Assembly (NCBI RefSeq): GCF_002080455.1
Contig: NZ_CP020555.1
Span: 7,058,501-7,122,500, forward strand
Origin: Streptomyces sp. Sge12
GTDB lineage: Bacteria > Actinomycetota > Actinomycetes > Streptomycetales > Streptomycetaceae
Length of the DNA stretch: 64,000 bases
Direction: 5' to 3'
Shown: positions 50,222-58,822 of the stretch, in pieces
Numbering within the stretch: position 1 is the first letter of the stretch
Layout of the letters: every line of letters begins with the position of its first letter
The notes under the pieces: generated by a model
What the model was told of the DNA's origin: nothing
Databases searched by the model: none
Seen by the model: only the letters and a program-made list of their open reading frames with translations
Made by a program: the position numbers and the translations under genes

Positions 50222-50890
50222 GTGATCCGGGTACTGCTGGTCGACGACGACGCGATCGTCCGGGCCGGGCTGCGCCTGATGCTGGGCGGCGCCCCGGACA
50301 TCGAGCTGGTCGCGGAGGCCGCGGACGGGGCGGAGGTCCCCGCACTGGTCGCCGTGCACGGTCCCGACCTGGTGCTGATGGACATCCGGATGCCCGGCGT
50401 CGACGGCCTGGCCGCCACCGAGCGGCTCCGGGCGCGGCCGGACGCCCCGGAGGTGCTGGTCCTGACCACCTTCCACACCGACGCCCACGTCCTGCGGGCG
50501 CTGCGCGCCGGAGCGGCCGGTTTCCTCCTCAAGGACACCCCGCCGCAGGAGATCGTGACGGCCGTCCGGACGGTGGCCGCCGGGGACCCGGTGCTCTCCC
50601 CGGCCGTCACCCGCCGCCTCATCGACCAGGTGGCGGGTGACACGGGACAGGGCGCCCGCGCGACCGCGGCCCGCGCGAGGCTGGCGCTGCTGGCGGGACG
50701 CGAGCGGGACGTGGCCCTGGCGGTCGGACGGGGCCTGTCCAACGCGGAGATCGGACGGGAACTCCACCTGGCCCTGCCCACGGTGAAGACCCATGTGTCC
50801 CGGATCCTCACCCGGCTCGACCTCAACAACCGGGTCCAGATCGCCCTGCTGGTCCACGACGCGAGCCTGCCGGGGGACGGAACGGCGTAG
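50222..50890 (+). CDS. NarL/FixJ family response regulator
   Basis: The 222-residue product starts at GTG (MIRVLLVDDDAIVRAGLRLM). The receiver domain has the acidic pair DDD, phospho-acceptor Asp in LVLMDIRMPGVDG near 54, Thr in LVLTTF and Lys in FLLKDTPP. The LuxR-type helix-turn-helix is LAGRERDVALAVGRGLSN with HLALPTVKTHVSRILTRL (residues 155-215). The first motif has RERDVA where RERE is usual. It pairs with the histidine kinase 71 bp upstream. No obvious target operon is visible next to it. Confidence 0.93.
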   Translation: MIRVLLVDDDAIVRAGLRLMLGGAPDIELVAEAADGAEVPALVAVHGPDLVLMDIRMPGVDGLAATERLRARPDAPEVLVLTTFHTDAHVLRALRAGAAGFLLKDTPPQEIVTAVRTVAAGDPVLSPAVTRRLIDQVAGDTGQGARATAARARLALLAGRERDVALAVGRGLSNAEIGRELHLALPTVKTHVSRILTRLDLNNRVQIALLVHDASLPGDGTA

Positions 50891-50931
50891 CTACGCATGC
50901 GCGGGCCTGCGGCGCCAGCGAGGCTGAGGGG

Positions 50932-52362
50932 ATGAGCGACGAGCCGTTGGTGGTGGTGCAGCCGCCGGACCGCAGGGGCCTGCGGGAGGTGCTGGTCCGG
51001 GGCGAGACGGCAGGCCGGGTGTGGTCGGAGCGCGAGATGCACCGCCTGCTCGACGAGTCCGGGCTTCGGGAGCCGGACATCGAGTGGCGCGGGGCGGGCG
51101 CGGACGTCTGGCCCGACCGCCGGACGCAGAGGTTCGCGACCGGTGCCGTCCTGGTGGCCGGGCTGCTCGGCTGCGCGGCCCTGCTCATCGGCATCGGGCA
51201 GGTGGACGCCCTGGCGTCTCCGAACTTCGCCGGCCGGGTGACGGGGATGCTGTTCATGGCGGCGGGCGGGGTCCAGGCCATTGCGGCCGTCGCTGCGCTC
51301 GACCACATGGGCAAGCGGGGATGGCCGTACTCCGGGGGCGTTCTCCTGGCGGCCGTGGTCATCGCACTGGCCGCGAACTCCTTGTTCCTCCTGCTGTGGT
51401 TCCAGGAGAGGGAGTTGGCAACACCGCTCTTCCCGGCGTTCGCGGCGCTGTGGCTCTGGTCCCTGTGGGCGGCCTGGCTCCTCTTCCGGCAGAAGGTCTG
51501 GAAGGACATTCCCCATCCCAAGGGGTTCGCGATCGGTTTTCTGGTCACCACCTCGCTCACCGCCGCCAACCTGGCCCACACCACCTGGTTCCAGCCGTCC
51601 ACCGCACCCGTGACCGTCGAATCGAGCGCGAAGTTCGGGAAGGCGTACGTGCAGGGGGACGACATCTACCTGCCGGTGACGCTGACCGTGAAGAACACCG
51701 GCAAAACCCCCACCTACATTCTGGGAAGCGTGTTCTGGGTGATGGGGGAGCGTTTCCGGCCGAGCCGCCCCGACTGGTTGGAGCGAGGCTGGGAGTGGGA
51801 TCTGGAGGCAGGCAAGGACGTCGACATCTACACGGACACTCCGGTGCGCACGCTGGTCAGAACCGGAGAGATCCTCGGTGCGGGCGGCTACGTGAATCCC
51901 GGCAGGGAGTTCTCCCAGCAGAAGCTGATCCGGCTGCCCCGCTCGGCCCCCTTCGACGCGCTGTCGACCGATACGAAGATCCTCACCCTGCGCAAGGACC
52001 AGGCGAGGATCCCTTTCGGGCTCCACCTGAACGGATTCTCCTGGGGTTCGGTCGATGAGGTCCGGACGTGCCGCGAACCGCCCTGTCCCAGTGTCGTCAG
52101 CTATGCCGGGGAGATCGAGCACGGCAGCAACGTCATCAACGCGACCCGTGAGCAGCGCTTCCTGCTTTCCTCGTGGACGATGGCGGCCGACGGAAACGAT
52201 GCCGACATCTCGGCCGGGGTCAGGCCGTACCGGCGGGTGGTGGCCGTGGACTCGGAGGGGGAGAGCCTGAGCAGCTACGGGATCGAGAAGATCAAGGGCG
52301 GGGGAGACGTGATCCTCTTCCGGTCCTTGACGGACGGGCCCGCCCGAACCGGCACGGAGTGA
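50932..52362 (+). CDS. membrane protein with large C-terminal extracytoplasmic domain, unknown
   Basis: The 476-residue product starts at an ATG after GAGGGG. Residues 1-60 are cytosolic; four membrane segments lie at about 66-87, 103-124, 135-157 and 160-182, and a fifth near 195-215. The remaining 260 residues look like an extracytoplasmic beta-rich domain (VYLPVTLTVKNTGKTPTYILG) with a Cys pair (RTCREPPCPSV). I do not recognise a family. Codon use is slightly less GC-biased than in neighbours, with more AA/AG-rich codons, which may mark later acquisition. It follows the response regulator by 41 bp and could be its target. Confidence 0.65.
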   Translation: MSDEPLVVVQPPDRRGLREVLVRGETAGRVWSEREMHRLLDESGLREPDIEWRGAGADVWPDRRTQRFATGAVLVAGLLGCAALLIGIGQVDALASPNFAGRVTGMLFMAAGGVQAIAAVAALDHMGKRGWPYSGGVLLAAVVIALAANSLFLLLWFQERELATPLFPAFAALWLWSLWAAWLLFRQKVWKDIPHPKGFAIGFLVTTSLTAANLAHTTWFQPSTAPVTVESSAKFGKAYVQGDDIYLPVTLTVKNTGKTPTYILGSVFWVMGERFRPSRPDWLERGWEWDLEAGKDVDIYTDTPVRTLVRTGEILGAGGYVNPGREFSQQKLIRLPRSAPFDALSTDTKILTLRKDQARIPFGLHLNGFSWGSVDEVRTCREPPCPSVVSYAGEIEHGSNVINATREQRFLLSSWTMAADGNDADISAGVRPYRRVVAVDSEGESLSSYGIEKIKGGGDVILFRSLTDGPARTGTE

Positions 52363-52378
52363 CGACACGTGCCACGTC

Positions 52379-52463
52379 CGGACCGCCACGTCCGGACACT
52401 GTTACGCCGGACCGCCACGTCCGGACACTGTTACGCCGGACCGCCACGTCCGGACTGACACGC
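52379..52463. repeat. 29-bp tandem repeats with GTCCGGAC core, upstream of the SpoIIE gene
   Basis: Two identical 29-bp units (52379-52407 and 52408-52436) and a third shortened one (52437-52463) are followed by a partial fourth. Each contains the 8-bp palindrome GTCCGGAC and the segment ACTGTTACGC. They occupy the gap of 160 bp in front of the PAS-GAF-SpoIIE gene. The array looks like iterated binding sites or a copy-number-variable element rather than coding DNA. Confidence 0.8.
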
Positions 52464-52522
52464 CGGACCGCCGGTGGCTGCTCCGCAGGGACACCGGCGG
52501 GGGAGAGTGAGACCCTGGCTGC

Positions 52523-54592
52523 ATGGGCCGTAGGGCGGAGGACCCCGCCGTCGACTGGCCGGCGCGGCCGGACACCAGCCTCGCGCTCAACCGCATGGGC
52601 ACATTCGACTGGGACCTCGACAGCGGGCGGATGTATCTCGATCCCACCGCCCTGGAGGTACTGGACCTGCCCCCGGACGAGTTCGACGGGACGCCCGACG
52701 GGCTCCGGCGGTGCTTCGTGCCCGGTGAGGAGGCCCGGCTCGACACCCGGGTCGCCCAGGCGATCAAGGACGGCCGAAGCCACTACGGGGCGTACGTGCG
52801 CAGCCGCCGGCGCGACGGCTCGGCGGCCTGGACCCACATCCAGGGGCACATCCTGCGGGACCCGGGCGGTCGCCCGTACCGCGTGATCGGGATCCTGCGC
52901 GACGCCGCCCACGACCCCGGCGAGCCGGGCGCCGGCGGGGAGCAGATCGAGGGGCGCCGCCGGATGACGGGCGTCGTCGAGCGGACCACCGCCATCCTCG
53001 CCCACGCCCGCACCGTGAACGACGTGACCGACATCCTCAAGGACCCGCAGGCCCTCGGGCATCTCGGCGCGGTCAGCGTGATGCTGGGCGTAGTCGACGG
53101 CGGGCGCATCCACCTGGTGGCGGAGGGACAGCTGGGCTCGTACGTGCCGGAGATCGAGTACACCCGGATCGACGCGCGGCTGCCCATGAGCGAGGCCGTA
53201 CGCACCATGCAGCCGGTCTTCCTCGTCTCGCGCGAGGAGTTCCAGCGGCGCTACCCGGAGCTGTGGCCGTACATCGAGCCGCTGTCCGTCCGCAGCGGCG
53301 TCTACCTGCCGCTGATCGCCCAGGGGCGGCCCGTCGGCGCGCTCGGGCTGCTCTACACGCGGGACGGCGATTTCACCGCCGAGGAGCGGAACCTGCTGAT
53401 GGCACTCGGCAGCGGCGTCGCACAGAGCCTCCAGCGCGCCATGCTCTTCGAGCAGGAGCACGACCTCGCCGAGGGGCTCCAGCGGGCCATGCTGCCCCGC
53501 AGGATCCCGGAGGTGCCGGGCGCGCTGATCGCCGTACGGTACCGGTCCGCCCGGATGGGACGGGACATCGGCGGCGACTGGTACGACGTGGTCCCGCTCG
53601 GCGACGGCCGGGTCGGAGTGATGATCGGCGACGTCGAGGGGCACGACACGGACGCCGCGGCCGTCATGGGACAGCTGCGCATCGTGATGCGCGCCTACGT
53701 CGTGGAGGGCCACACCCCCGGTGCGGCGATGGCGCGGGCCTCGGCCTTCCTGCGCGAACTGGAGACGGAACGGTTCGCCACCTGTACCTACGCCGAGGTG
53801 GACCTCACCACCGGGATGGCCCGGATGGTCCGCGCCGGGCACCTCGACCCGGTCGTGCGGCGCGGTGACGGCAGCGTCCACCGGGTCCAGGTGGCCGGCG
53901 GGCTGCCGCTCGGCCTGCCGCCCCGCGAGCAGACCGGCACCGGCTCCGGCTATCCCGTCACCACCCTCGAACTGCACCCCGGGGACACCCTGCTGCTGTG
54001 CACGGACGGCCTGATCGAACGCCCCGGCGCGGAACCGGACTCCGGCATGCGGGAACTCATGGCGGCGGTCCACAGCGGGCCGATCGACGTGGAGGAGCTC
54101 GCCGACGTGCTGTGCGACCTGGTCGGGGACTCGGGCGGCGGGGACGACATGGCCCTGCTCGTGCTGCGTCGCCGCGGTACCCCGGTCGCGCGCGGTGGCG
54201 GCCCGCTGAACCACCGCCTGGAACCGGGCGACGCCAAGGCCCCGGCGCTGGCCCGGCACCTGATCCGGGCAGCCGTCTCCGCGTGGGGAGCGCGGCACCG
54301 GGCCGACGAGATCGAACTGGCGGCGGACGAGCTGATGACCAACGCCCTGGTCCACACGGAAGGCGGCGGGCACGTCCGCATGAGGCTCACGGCGCAGGGG
54401 CGGATCCGGATCGAGGTCGAGGACACCAGCAGCGCCCTGCCGAGGCGGCGCGAGGCGGGTGACTGGGCGGTGTCGGGGCGCGGGCTGATGCTGGTGGAGC
54501 GGCTCGCGGACGAGTGGGGTGTGGAGCCCCGGGGCGGCGGGAAGTGCGTGTGGTGCGAGTTCGTCCTGGCCGCTCCCGAGGAAGACGGCTAA
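52523..54592 (+). CDS. PAS-GAF-SpoIIE phosphatase-HATPase multidomain regulator
   Basis: The 689-residue protein has four domains in order: PAS (about 18-125, SLALNRMGTFDWDLDSGRMY), GAF (150-305), PP2C/SpoIIE phosphatase (320-545; metal residues in GGDWYDVVPL, GDVEGHDTDAA and SGGGDDMALLVL) and a C-terminal HATPase_c_2 kinase-like domain (565-685; N box ELAADELMTNALVHTEGG, lid GRGLMLVERLADEWG). Such proteins of Streptomyces combine an anti-sigma-antagonist phosphatase with an RsbW-like module and control stress sigma factors. It lacks membrane segments, so it senses an internal signal. The anti-sigma partner is not in the window. Confidence 0.93.
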   Translation: MGRRAEDPAVDWPARPDTSLALNRMGTFDWDLDSGRMYLDPTALEVLDLPPDEFDGTPDGLRRCFVPGEEARLDTRVAQAIKDGRSHYGAYVRSRRRDGSAAWTHIQGHILRDPGGRPYRVIGILRDAAHDPGEPGAGGEQIEGRRRMTGVVERTTAILAHARTVNDVTDILKDPQALGHLGAVSVMLGVVDGGRIHLVAEGQLGSYVPEIEYTRIDARLPMSEAVRTMQPVFLVSREEFQRRYPELWPYIEPLSVRSGVYLPLIAQGRPVGALGLLYTRDGDFTAEERNLLMALGSGVAQSLQRAMLFEQEHDLAEGLQRAMLPRRIPEVPGALIAVRYRSARMGRDIGGDWYDVVPLGDGRVGVMIGDVEGHDTDAAAVMGQLRIVMRAYVVEGHTPGAAMARASAFLRELETERFATCTYAEVDLTTGMARMVRAGHLDPVVRRGDGSVHRVQVAGGLPLGLPPREQTGTGSGYPVTTLELHPGDTLLLCTDGLIERPGAEPDSGMRELMAAVHSGPIDVEELADVLCDLVGDSGGGDDMALLVLRRRGTPVARGGGPLNHRLEPGDAKAPALARHLIRAAVSAWGARHRADEIELAADELMTNALVHTEGGGHVRMRLTAQGRIRIEVEDTSSALPRRREAGDWAVSGRGLMLVERLADEWGVEPRGGGKCVWCEFVLAAPEEDG

Positions 54593-54605
54593 GGAAACCA
54601 CCTAC

Positions 54606-54654
54606 CTACCGATCGACCGATCGACCGACCGACCGGCTGGCCGGCCCGCCGGTC
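54606..54654. repeat. tetranucleotide repeat and hairpin between convergent genes
   Basis: ACCGATCG/ACCG steps repeat about seven times at 54606-54637 (CGAC and CGAT units), and GACCGGC (54631-54637) pairs with GCCGGTC (54648-54654) around a ten-base loop. The hairpin may terminate both the SpoIIE gene (stop at 54592) and the molybdate transporter gene (stop at 54715). The short repeat may be prone to slippage. Confidence 0.55.
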
Positions 54655-54714
54655 CGGGAGCGGCGCGCTGCCCTCTTCCCCCGGCACGGCACCGGGCCCC
54701 TGGCGTCCGCCGCC

Positions 54715-56721
54715 TCAGAGGCTCACCAGGGTGACCTCGGTGGCCTTCACGCTCGTCCACACCGCGACGCCGTCCGCGACGCCCAGCTCGGCCGCCGCCT
54801 CCGGGGTGATCTCGGCGACCAGGTCGGGTGCCTCGTCGGAGGCGATCAGTAGGCGCAGTCGGCTGCCGACCGAGGTGATCTCCCGTACGGTCCCCGACCA
54901 GACGTTGCGGGGGCTGCCGCCCGGGCGCTCCCGGTGCACCGACACCGCCTCCGGAGCGATGATCGCCAGTGCTCTCGTCCCCTCGGGCAGCGCCTCCGCG
55001 GCCACCAGCCGACCTCCGGTCGCCAGGGCGAGCCCGTCGGCGGACGCGGTGCCCGGCCAGGCGTTGCGCCCGAGCATGCGGGCCACCCACGGGGAGCGCG
55101 GATGCCGGGTCACCTCGGCGGGCGGCGCGTCCTGCAGGGCCCGGCCGTCGGCCAGTACGAGGACCCGGTCGGCCAGTGAGACAGCCTCGACGGGATCGTG
55201 GGTGACGATCAGGCAGACCCCGCCGAAGCCGGCCAGGTGCGTGCGCAGGGTGTGGCGCACCCGCGCCCGCGTGGTCTGGTCGAGCGCGGCCAGCGGCTCG
55301 TCCAGGAGCAGTAGCCGGGGGCGTGCGGCCAGCGCCCGGGCCAGGGCCACCCGCTGGGCCTGGCCCCCGGAGAGCTGGGCGGGCCGGCGGTCGGCGAGGT
55401 GCAGTACGCCGAGCCGGTCCAGCCAGGCCCGGGCCTCGCGGCGGGCCTCGGCGCGCGGCACCCCGCGGGCGCGCAGCCCGTACGCGGTGTTGGCCACGGC
55501 GGTCAGGTGCGGGAACAGCGCCCCGTCCTGCGGGACCCAGGCCACCTGCCGCTTGTGCGGGGGCAGGGCGGTGACGTCGGTGTCGCCGAGCCGCAGTTCG
55601 GCGTGGGCGCGCGGGGTGAGGCCGAGGAGGGCGCGCAGCAGGGTGGTTTTGCCGGCGCCGTTCTCGCCGACGACGGCGATGGTGGTGCCGGGCGCGGCGT
55701 CGAGGGCGAGTTCGTTGAAGCCGGTGACGACGGCGTGCAGGGGCCAGTGGCCGCCGTCGTACGGGGGCGGGGCGCCGGCGGTACCGGTGGCGGCGGTGGT
55801 GGCGGGGCCGTTGGCGGCGGGGCCGAAGTCCGGGGCGGCCGGGTCCTCGGGGCCCGGCGGCGCCACCGCCGCCTCGCGGGCGACCGGGGTGCCCGTCCAG
55901 CGGCCGCGCAGGGCGACCAGTACGCCCATGGCGATCGCCAGGAGCAACAGCGAGACGGAGGTGGCGGCTTCGGGCTGGTCCTGGAGCAGCAGGTACACCT
56001 GGAGCGGCAGGGTCTGGGTGGTGCCGGGCAGGTTCCCGGCGAAGGTGATGGTCGCGCCGAACTCGCCCAGGGCGCGGGCCCAGGTCAGCGCCGCACCGGC
56101 GATCAGGCCGGGGGCCACCATGGGCAGGGTCACGGTGAAGAACACCCGGACGGGCGAGGCGCCGAGCGAGGCGGCGGTCTCCTCGTAGCTTGGCCTGAGC
56201 CCGCCGAGGGCGCCTTCGAGGCTGATCACCAGGAACGGCATGGCGACGAACGTGGCCGCGACGACCGCGCCCGACGTGTGGAACGGCAGGGTGATCCCGA
56301 AGGTGCCCTCCAGCCAGGGCCCGAGGAGCCCGCGCCGGCCGAAACCGAGGAGCAGGGCGACACCGCCGACGGTCGGTGGCAGCACCATCGGGAGCAGGAC
56401 GAGCGAGCGGACCAGGGCCTTGCCCTTGAACTCGACGCGGGCCAGCAGCCAGGCCAGCGGCACGCCGAGGAGGAGGGAGAGGGCCAGCGCCCACAGGGAG
56501 ACGAACAGCGAGAGCTTGAGGGCCTCGACCACGCCGGGGCTGGTGAGGTGGGTACCGAGCTCGCCCCACTGGGTGCGGACGAGGATGCCGATGAGAGGCA
56601 GCAGCAGGAACGCGACGGCGAGCAGCGCGGGGAGCGCCAGGGCCAGCGGGGGCCGGGTTCGGGTGCGGGTGCCGGGGCGCGTGCGCGTGCGCTTGCCGGG
56701 CCGGGTGCTGAGTCTGCTCAT
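54715..56721 (-). CDS. modBC: molybdate ABC transporter, fused permease (ModB) and ATPase (ModC)
   Basis: The 668-residue protein starts with a basic tail. It then has a five-helix permease with the inner-membrane EAA loop EETAASLGASPVRVFF near 185 and ALGEFGATITFAGN (residues 25-270), a Pro/Ala linker, and an ABC domain at 325-550. The ABC domain has Walker A GENGAGKTTLLRAL near 354, LSGGQAQRVALARAL near 449 and LLLLDEPLAALDQ. A TOBE/Mop-like end (600-668) contains VREITSVGSRLRLLI. Fusions of ModB and ModC are common in actinobacteria. It imports molybdate with ModA, encoded 154 bp upstream, and feeds molybdenum cofactor enzymes such as the MOSC protein. Confidence 0.93.
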   Translation of the reverse strand: MSRLSTRPGKRTRTRPGTRTRTRPPLALALPALLAVAFLLLPLIGILVRTQWGELGTHLTSPGVVEALKLSLFVSLWALALSLLLGVPLAWLLARVEFKGKALVRSLVLLPMVLPPTVGGVALLLGFGRRGLLGPWLEGTFGITLPFHTSGAVVAATFVAMPFLVISLEGALGGLRPSYEETAASLGASPVRVFFTVTLPMVAPGLIAGAALTWARALGEFGATITFAGNLPGTTQTLPLQVYLLLQDQPEAATSVSLLLLAIAMGVLVALRGRWTGTPVAREAAVAPPGPEDPAAPDFGPAANGPATTAATGTAGAPPPYDGGHWPLHAVVTGFNELALDAAPGTTIAVVGENGAGKTTLLRALLGLTPRAHAELRLGDTDVTALPPHKRQVAWVPQDGALFPHLTAVANTAYGLRARGVPRAEARREARAWLDRLGVLHLADRRPAQLSGGQAQRVALARALAARPRLLLLDEPLAALDQTTRARVRHTLRTHLAGFGGVCLIVTHDPVEAVSLADRVLVLADGRALQDAPPAEVTRHPRSPWVARMLGRNAWPGTASADGLALATGGRLVAAEALPEGTRALAIIAPEAVSVHRERPGGSPRNVWSGTVREITSVGSRLRLLIASDEAPDLVAEITPEAAAELGVADGVAVWTSVKATEVTLVSL

Positions 56722-56875
56722 GAGGGTTCCTGGCTGGGGGTTTCGGCTGCGGGGGAAGCGTATGCGGCGGTCGCAGGATCCGGGCCGCGCCCGCGCGGAA
56801 ACACGGAGAGGGGCTGCCCGTCCCCCCGGTCCAGGCAGCCCCGTGCGTGCGGCCGGTCGCGGCCGGCGGTCGCGG

Positions 56876-57667
56876 TTACGCCTTCTGGAAGCCCGCGTCC
56901 TGGAGGATCTTCTGTGCCTCGGGGGTGCTCAGCCAGGTGACGAACGCGGCCGCGTCCTCGGCGTTCTTGGATGCCTTCAGCGTGGCGGCCGGGTAGGAGG
57001 CCACGGCGTTCTGCGCGTCCGGGATGTCCACCGTGACGACCTTGTCGCCGGACTTGGCGGAGTCGGTCTTGTAGACGAGACCGGCGTCGGCCTCGCCCAG
57101 CTCGACCTTGCTCAGCACGGCGCGGACGTTGGGCTCCTGGGAGACCGGCTTCACCTCGATCTTCTGGGCGTCGAGGATCTGCTTGCTGTAGCGGCCGACC
57201 GGGACCTCGGGCGCGGCGAGCACGACCTTGATCTTGGTGTCGGCGAGGTCCTTCAGCTCGTCGATCTTGAACGGGTTGGCCTTGCCGGCCGCGATGACCA
57301 GACGGTTCTTGGCGATGACGGTGGCGTTGCCGGTCTCCGCCTTCAGCCCGTCCATGGTCTTGGTGTCGGCGGTGACCAGCGCGTCGGCCGGAGCGCCCTG
57401 CTTGACCTGGGCCGCCAGCTCCTGCGAGCCGGCGAAGGAGAAGGAGATCTTCGTGCCGGGGTGGGTCTTCTCGTACTCCGCACCCGCGGTCTTGAAGACG
57501 TCGGTGAGGGAGGAGGCCGCGAGGACCGTGAGGTTCACGGCCTTCGGCGTGGAGCCGGCGTCGGCGGCGGGCTTGTCCTCGCCCTTGCCGCAGGCGGCCA
57601 GCGGCACGAGCAGGGCGGCGGTCAGCGTGACGGCGGCGGTACGGCGGCGGATCGTGATCGGGGACAT
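56876..57667 (-). CDS. modA: molybdate-binding lipoprotein ModA
   Basis: The 263-residue product has a lipoprotein signal with the lipobox LAAC near 25. The mature part shows the ModA pattern: LTVLAASSLTDVFKTAG, FSFAGSQELAAQVKQGAPAD, VIAKNRLVIAAGK and GLVYKTDSA, with oxyanion-binding Ser residues near 60 and 88. It captures molybdate outside the membrane and delivers it to the ModBC transporter. It is the first structural gene of the locus, downstream of the HTH-Mop regulator; the 201-bp gap between them is GC-rich and has no further gene. Confidence 0.93.
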   Translation of the reverse strand: MSPITIRRRTAAVTLTAALLVPLAACGKGEDKPAADAGSTPKAVNLTVLAASSLTDVFKTAGAEYEKTHPGTKISFSFAGSQELAAQVKQGAPADALVTADTKTMDGLKAETGNATVIAKNRLVIAAGKANPFKIDELKDLADTKIKVVLAAPEVPVGRYSKQILDAQKIEVKPVSQEPNVRAVLSKVELGEADAGLVYKTDSAKSGDKVVTVDIPDAQNAVASYPAATLKASKNAEDAAAFVTWLSTPEAQKILQDAGFQKA

Positions 57668-57868
57668 GAGCAGGTGCTCCTCGGTCGGGTCGGCGGCCGG
57701 CCTGGTGCCGGACGCGTGGTGGTGACCCGCGCCGGTGACGGGCGGAGCGGGTGGGGACGTACGGTGACGCCGAGCGGGTGGTGCGGGCGGCCGCGGGGAA
57801 CGGCGGTGGGCGGCGGGCGGGTGGTGCGGGACCGCGTGGACGGCGGACGGCGGGCGGCGCCGTCCGGA

Positions 57869-58264
57869 TCAGGTGCGGTCGATGTGCACGCTGGTGGACT
57901 TCACGCGGGCGGTGGCCTGCATGCCGACCTCCAGCCCGAGCTCCTCGACGGCCTCACGGGTGAGCAGGGAGACCAGCCGGTGGGGACCCGCCTGGATCTC
58001 GACCTGGGCGGCCACGTCGCCGAGCTTGACGGCCGTGACGATGCCGGGAAACGCGTTGCGCGCCGAGGTGTACGGCTCCCCGTCCTCGAGGTGCGCGCCC
58101 TGGCCGACCTCGACGGAGAAGGCGGCCAGATCGCGCCCGTCGATCAGACGTCGGCCGCCTTCGTCGCGATGGGTCACGACCCGGCCGGCGTCGGCCCAGC
58201 GGCGCGCCGTGTCCGGGCTGACGCCCAGCAGACGCGCTGCCTGTCCGATGGTGTAGGACTGCAT
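57869..58264 (-). CDS. MerR-like HTH regulator with Mop (TOBE) molybdate-binding domain
   Basis: The 131-residue product starts MQSYTIGQAARLLGVSPDTA. Residues 4-45 are an excisionase/MerR-type helix-turn-helix ending in RRLIDGRDLAAF. Residues 64-130 form one Mop/TOBE domain (SARNAFPGIVTAVKLGDVAAQVEI, ATARVKSTSVHIDRT). It is a compact counterpart of ModE: molybdate binding to the Mop domain should control the mod genes. It lies upstream of modA on the same strand and palindromes lie directly in front of its start. Confidence 0.88.
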   Translation of the reverse strand: MQSYTIGQAARLLGVSPDTARRWADAGRVVTHRDEGGRRLIDGRDLAAFSVEVGQGAHLEDGEPYTSARNAFPGIVTAVKLGDVAAQVEIQAGPHRLVSLLTREAVEELGLEVGMQATARVKSTSVHIDRT

Positions 58265-58279
58265 GGGCGACAACGTAAG

Positions 58280-58291
58280 GCCACATGTGGC
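58280..58291. promoter_or_regulatory. candidate operator of the HTH-Mop regulator gene
   Basis: GCCACATGTGGC is a perfect 12-bp palindrome starting 16 bases upstream of the HTH-Mop regulator start. It is well placed for autoregulation by that regulator. Confidence 0.5.
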
Positions 58292-58320
58292 GCATTTGCA
58301 ATTCTCTTGGGGTGATCTCC

Positions 58321-58354
58321 ATGGCAGATGCCATACCGATTGGTGTATCTGCCA
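58321..58354. promoter_or_regulatory. overlapping dyads between regulator and S4 gene
   Basis: ATGGCA-GA-TGCCAT (58321-58334) is a perfect dyad, and TGGCAGAT (58322-58329) also pairs with ATCTGCCA (58347-58354) over 17 bases. The two pairings exclude each other. The site lies 46 bp before the S4 gene start and 57 bp before the HTH-Mop regulator start. Confidence 0.45.
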
Positions 58355-58399
58355 AAACTCGTTCCGCCCCGTGGCTATCGCCTCGATAGAGTCGGGGGC

Positions 58400-58786
58400 A
58401 TGGCTGAAGAGGTAACGGAAACGGGCACCGTGCGGGTGGACGCGTGGATCTGGTCCGTGCGCCTGACCAAGACCCGCTCGACCGCGGCGACCGCCTGCCG
58501 GGCGGGCCACGTGAAGGTCAACGGGGAGCGCGCCAAGCCGGCGCAGCCGGTGCGCGCGGGTGACGAGGTACGGCTCTTCCACGCGGGGCGCGAGCGGATC
58601 GTCGTCGTCAAGCGGCCCGTGTCCAAGCGGGTGGGAGCCCCCGTCGCCGCCGAATGTCTGATCGACAACAGCCCGCCGCCGCCGACCCCGGTGGAGGCCG
58701 CCGTCGTCGGCATCCGGGACCGGGGCGCGGGCCGCCCGACGAAGCGCGAACGCCGCGAGATCGAGACCCTCCGCGGCCGCCCGTAG
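58400..58786 (+). CDS. S4-domain RNA-binding protein (Hsp15-like)
   Basis: The 128-residue product follows GGGGG and has an S4 RNA-binding domain in residues 12-60: VRVDAWIWSVRLTKTRSTAATACRAGHVKVNGERAKPAQPV with AGDEVRLFHAG. A basic tail (RGAGRPTKRERREIETLRGR) is likely to contact RNA. Hsp15 of E. coli binds 50S subunits carrying nascent peptide and helps recycle them. The actinobacterial protein may play the same part in ribosome rescue. Confidence 0.87.
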   Translation: MAEEVTETGTVRVDAWIWSVRLTKTRSTAATACRAGHVKVNGERAKPAQPVRAGDEVRLFHAGRERIVVVKRPVSKRVGAPVAAECLIDNSPPPPTPVEAAVVGIRDRGAGRPTKRERREIETLRGRP

Positions 58787-58822
58787 CGGGCGCCGCCGGG
58801 TCGCGGTGCCCGCCGGGCGGGA

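Noticed and set aside
54602..56569. 655-codon minus-strand frame over the molybdate transporter
   Set aside because: Same strand, shifted frame; Arg/Pro-rich, while the correct frame has full ABC and permease motifs.
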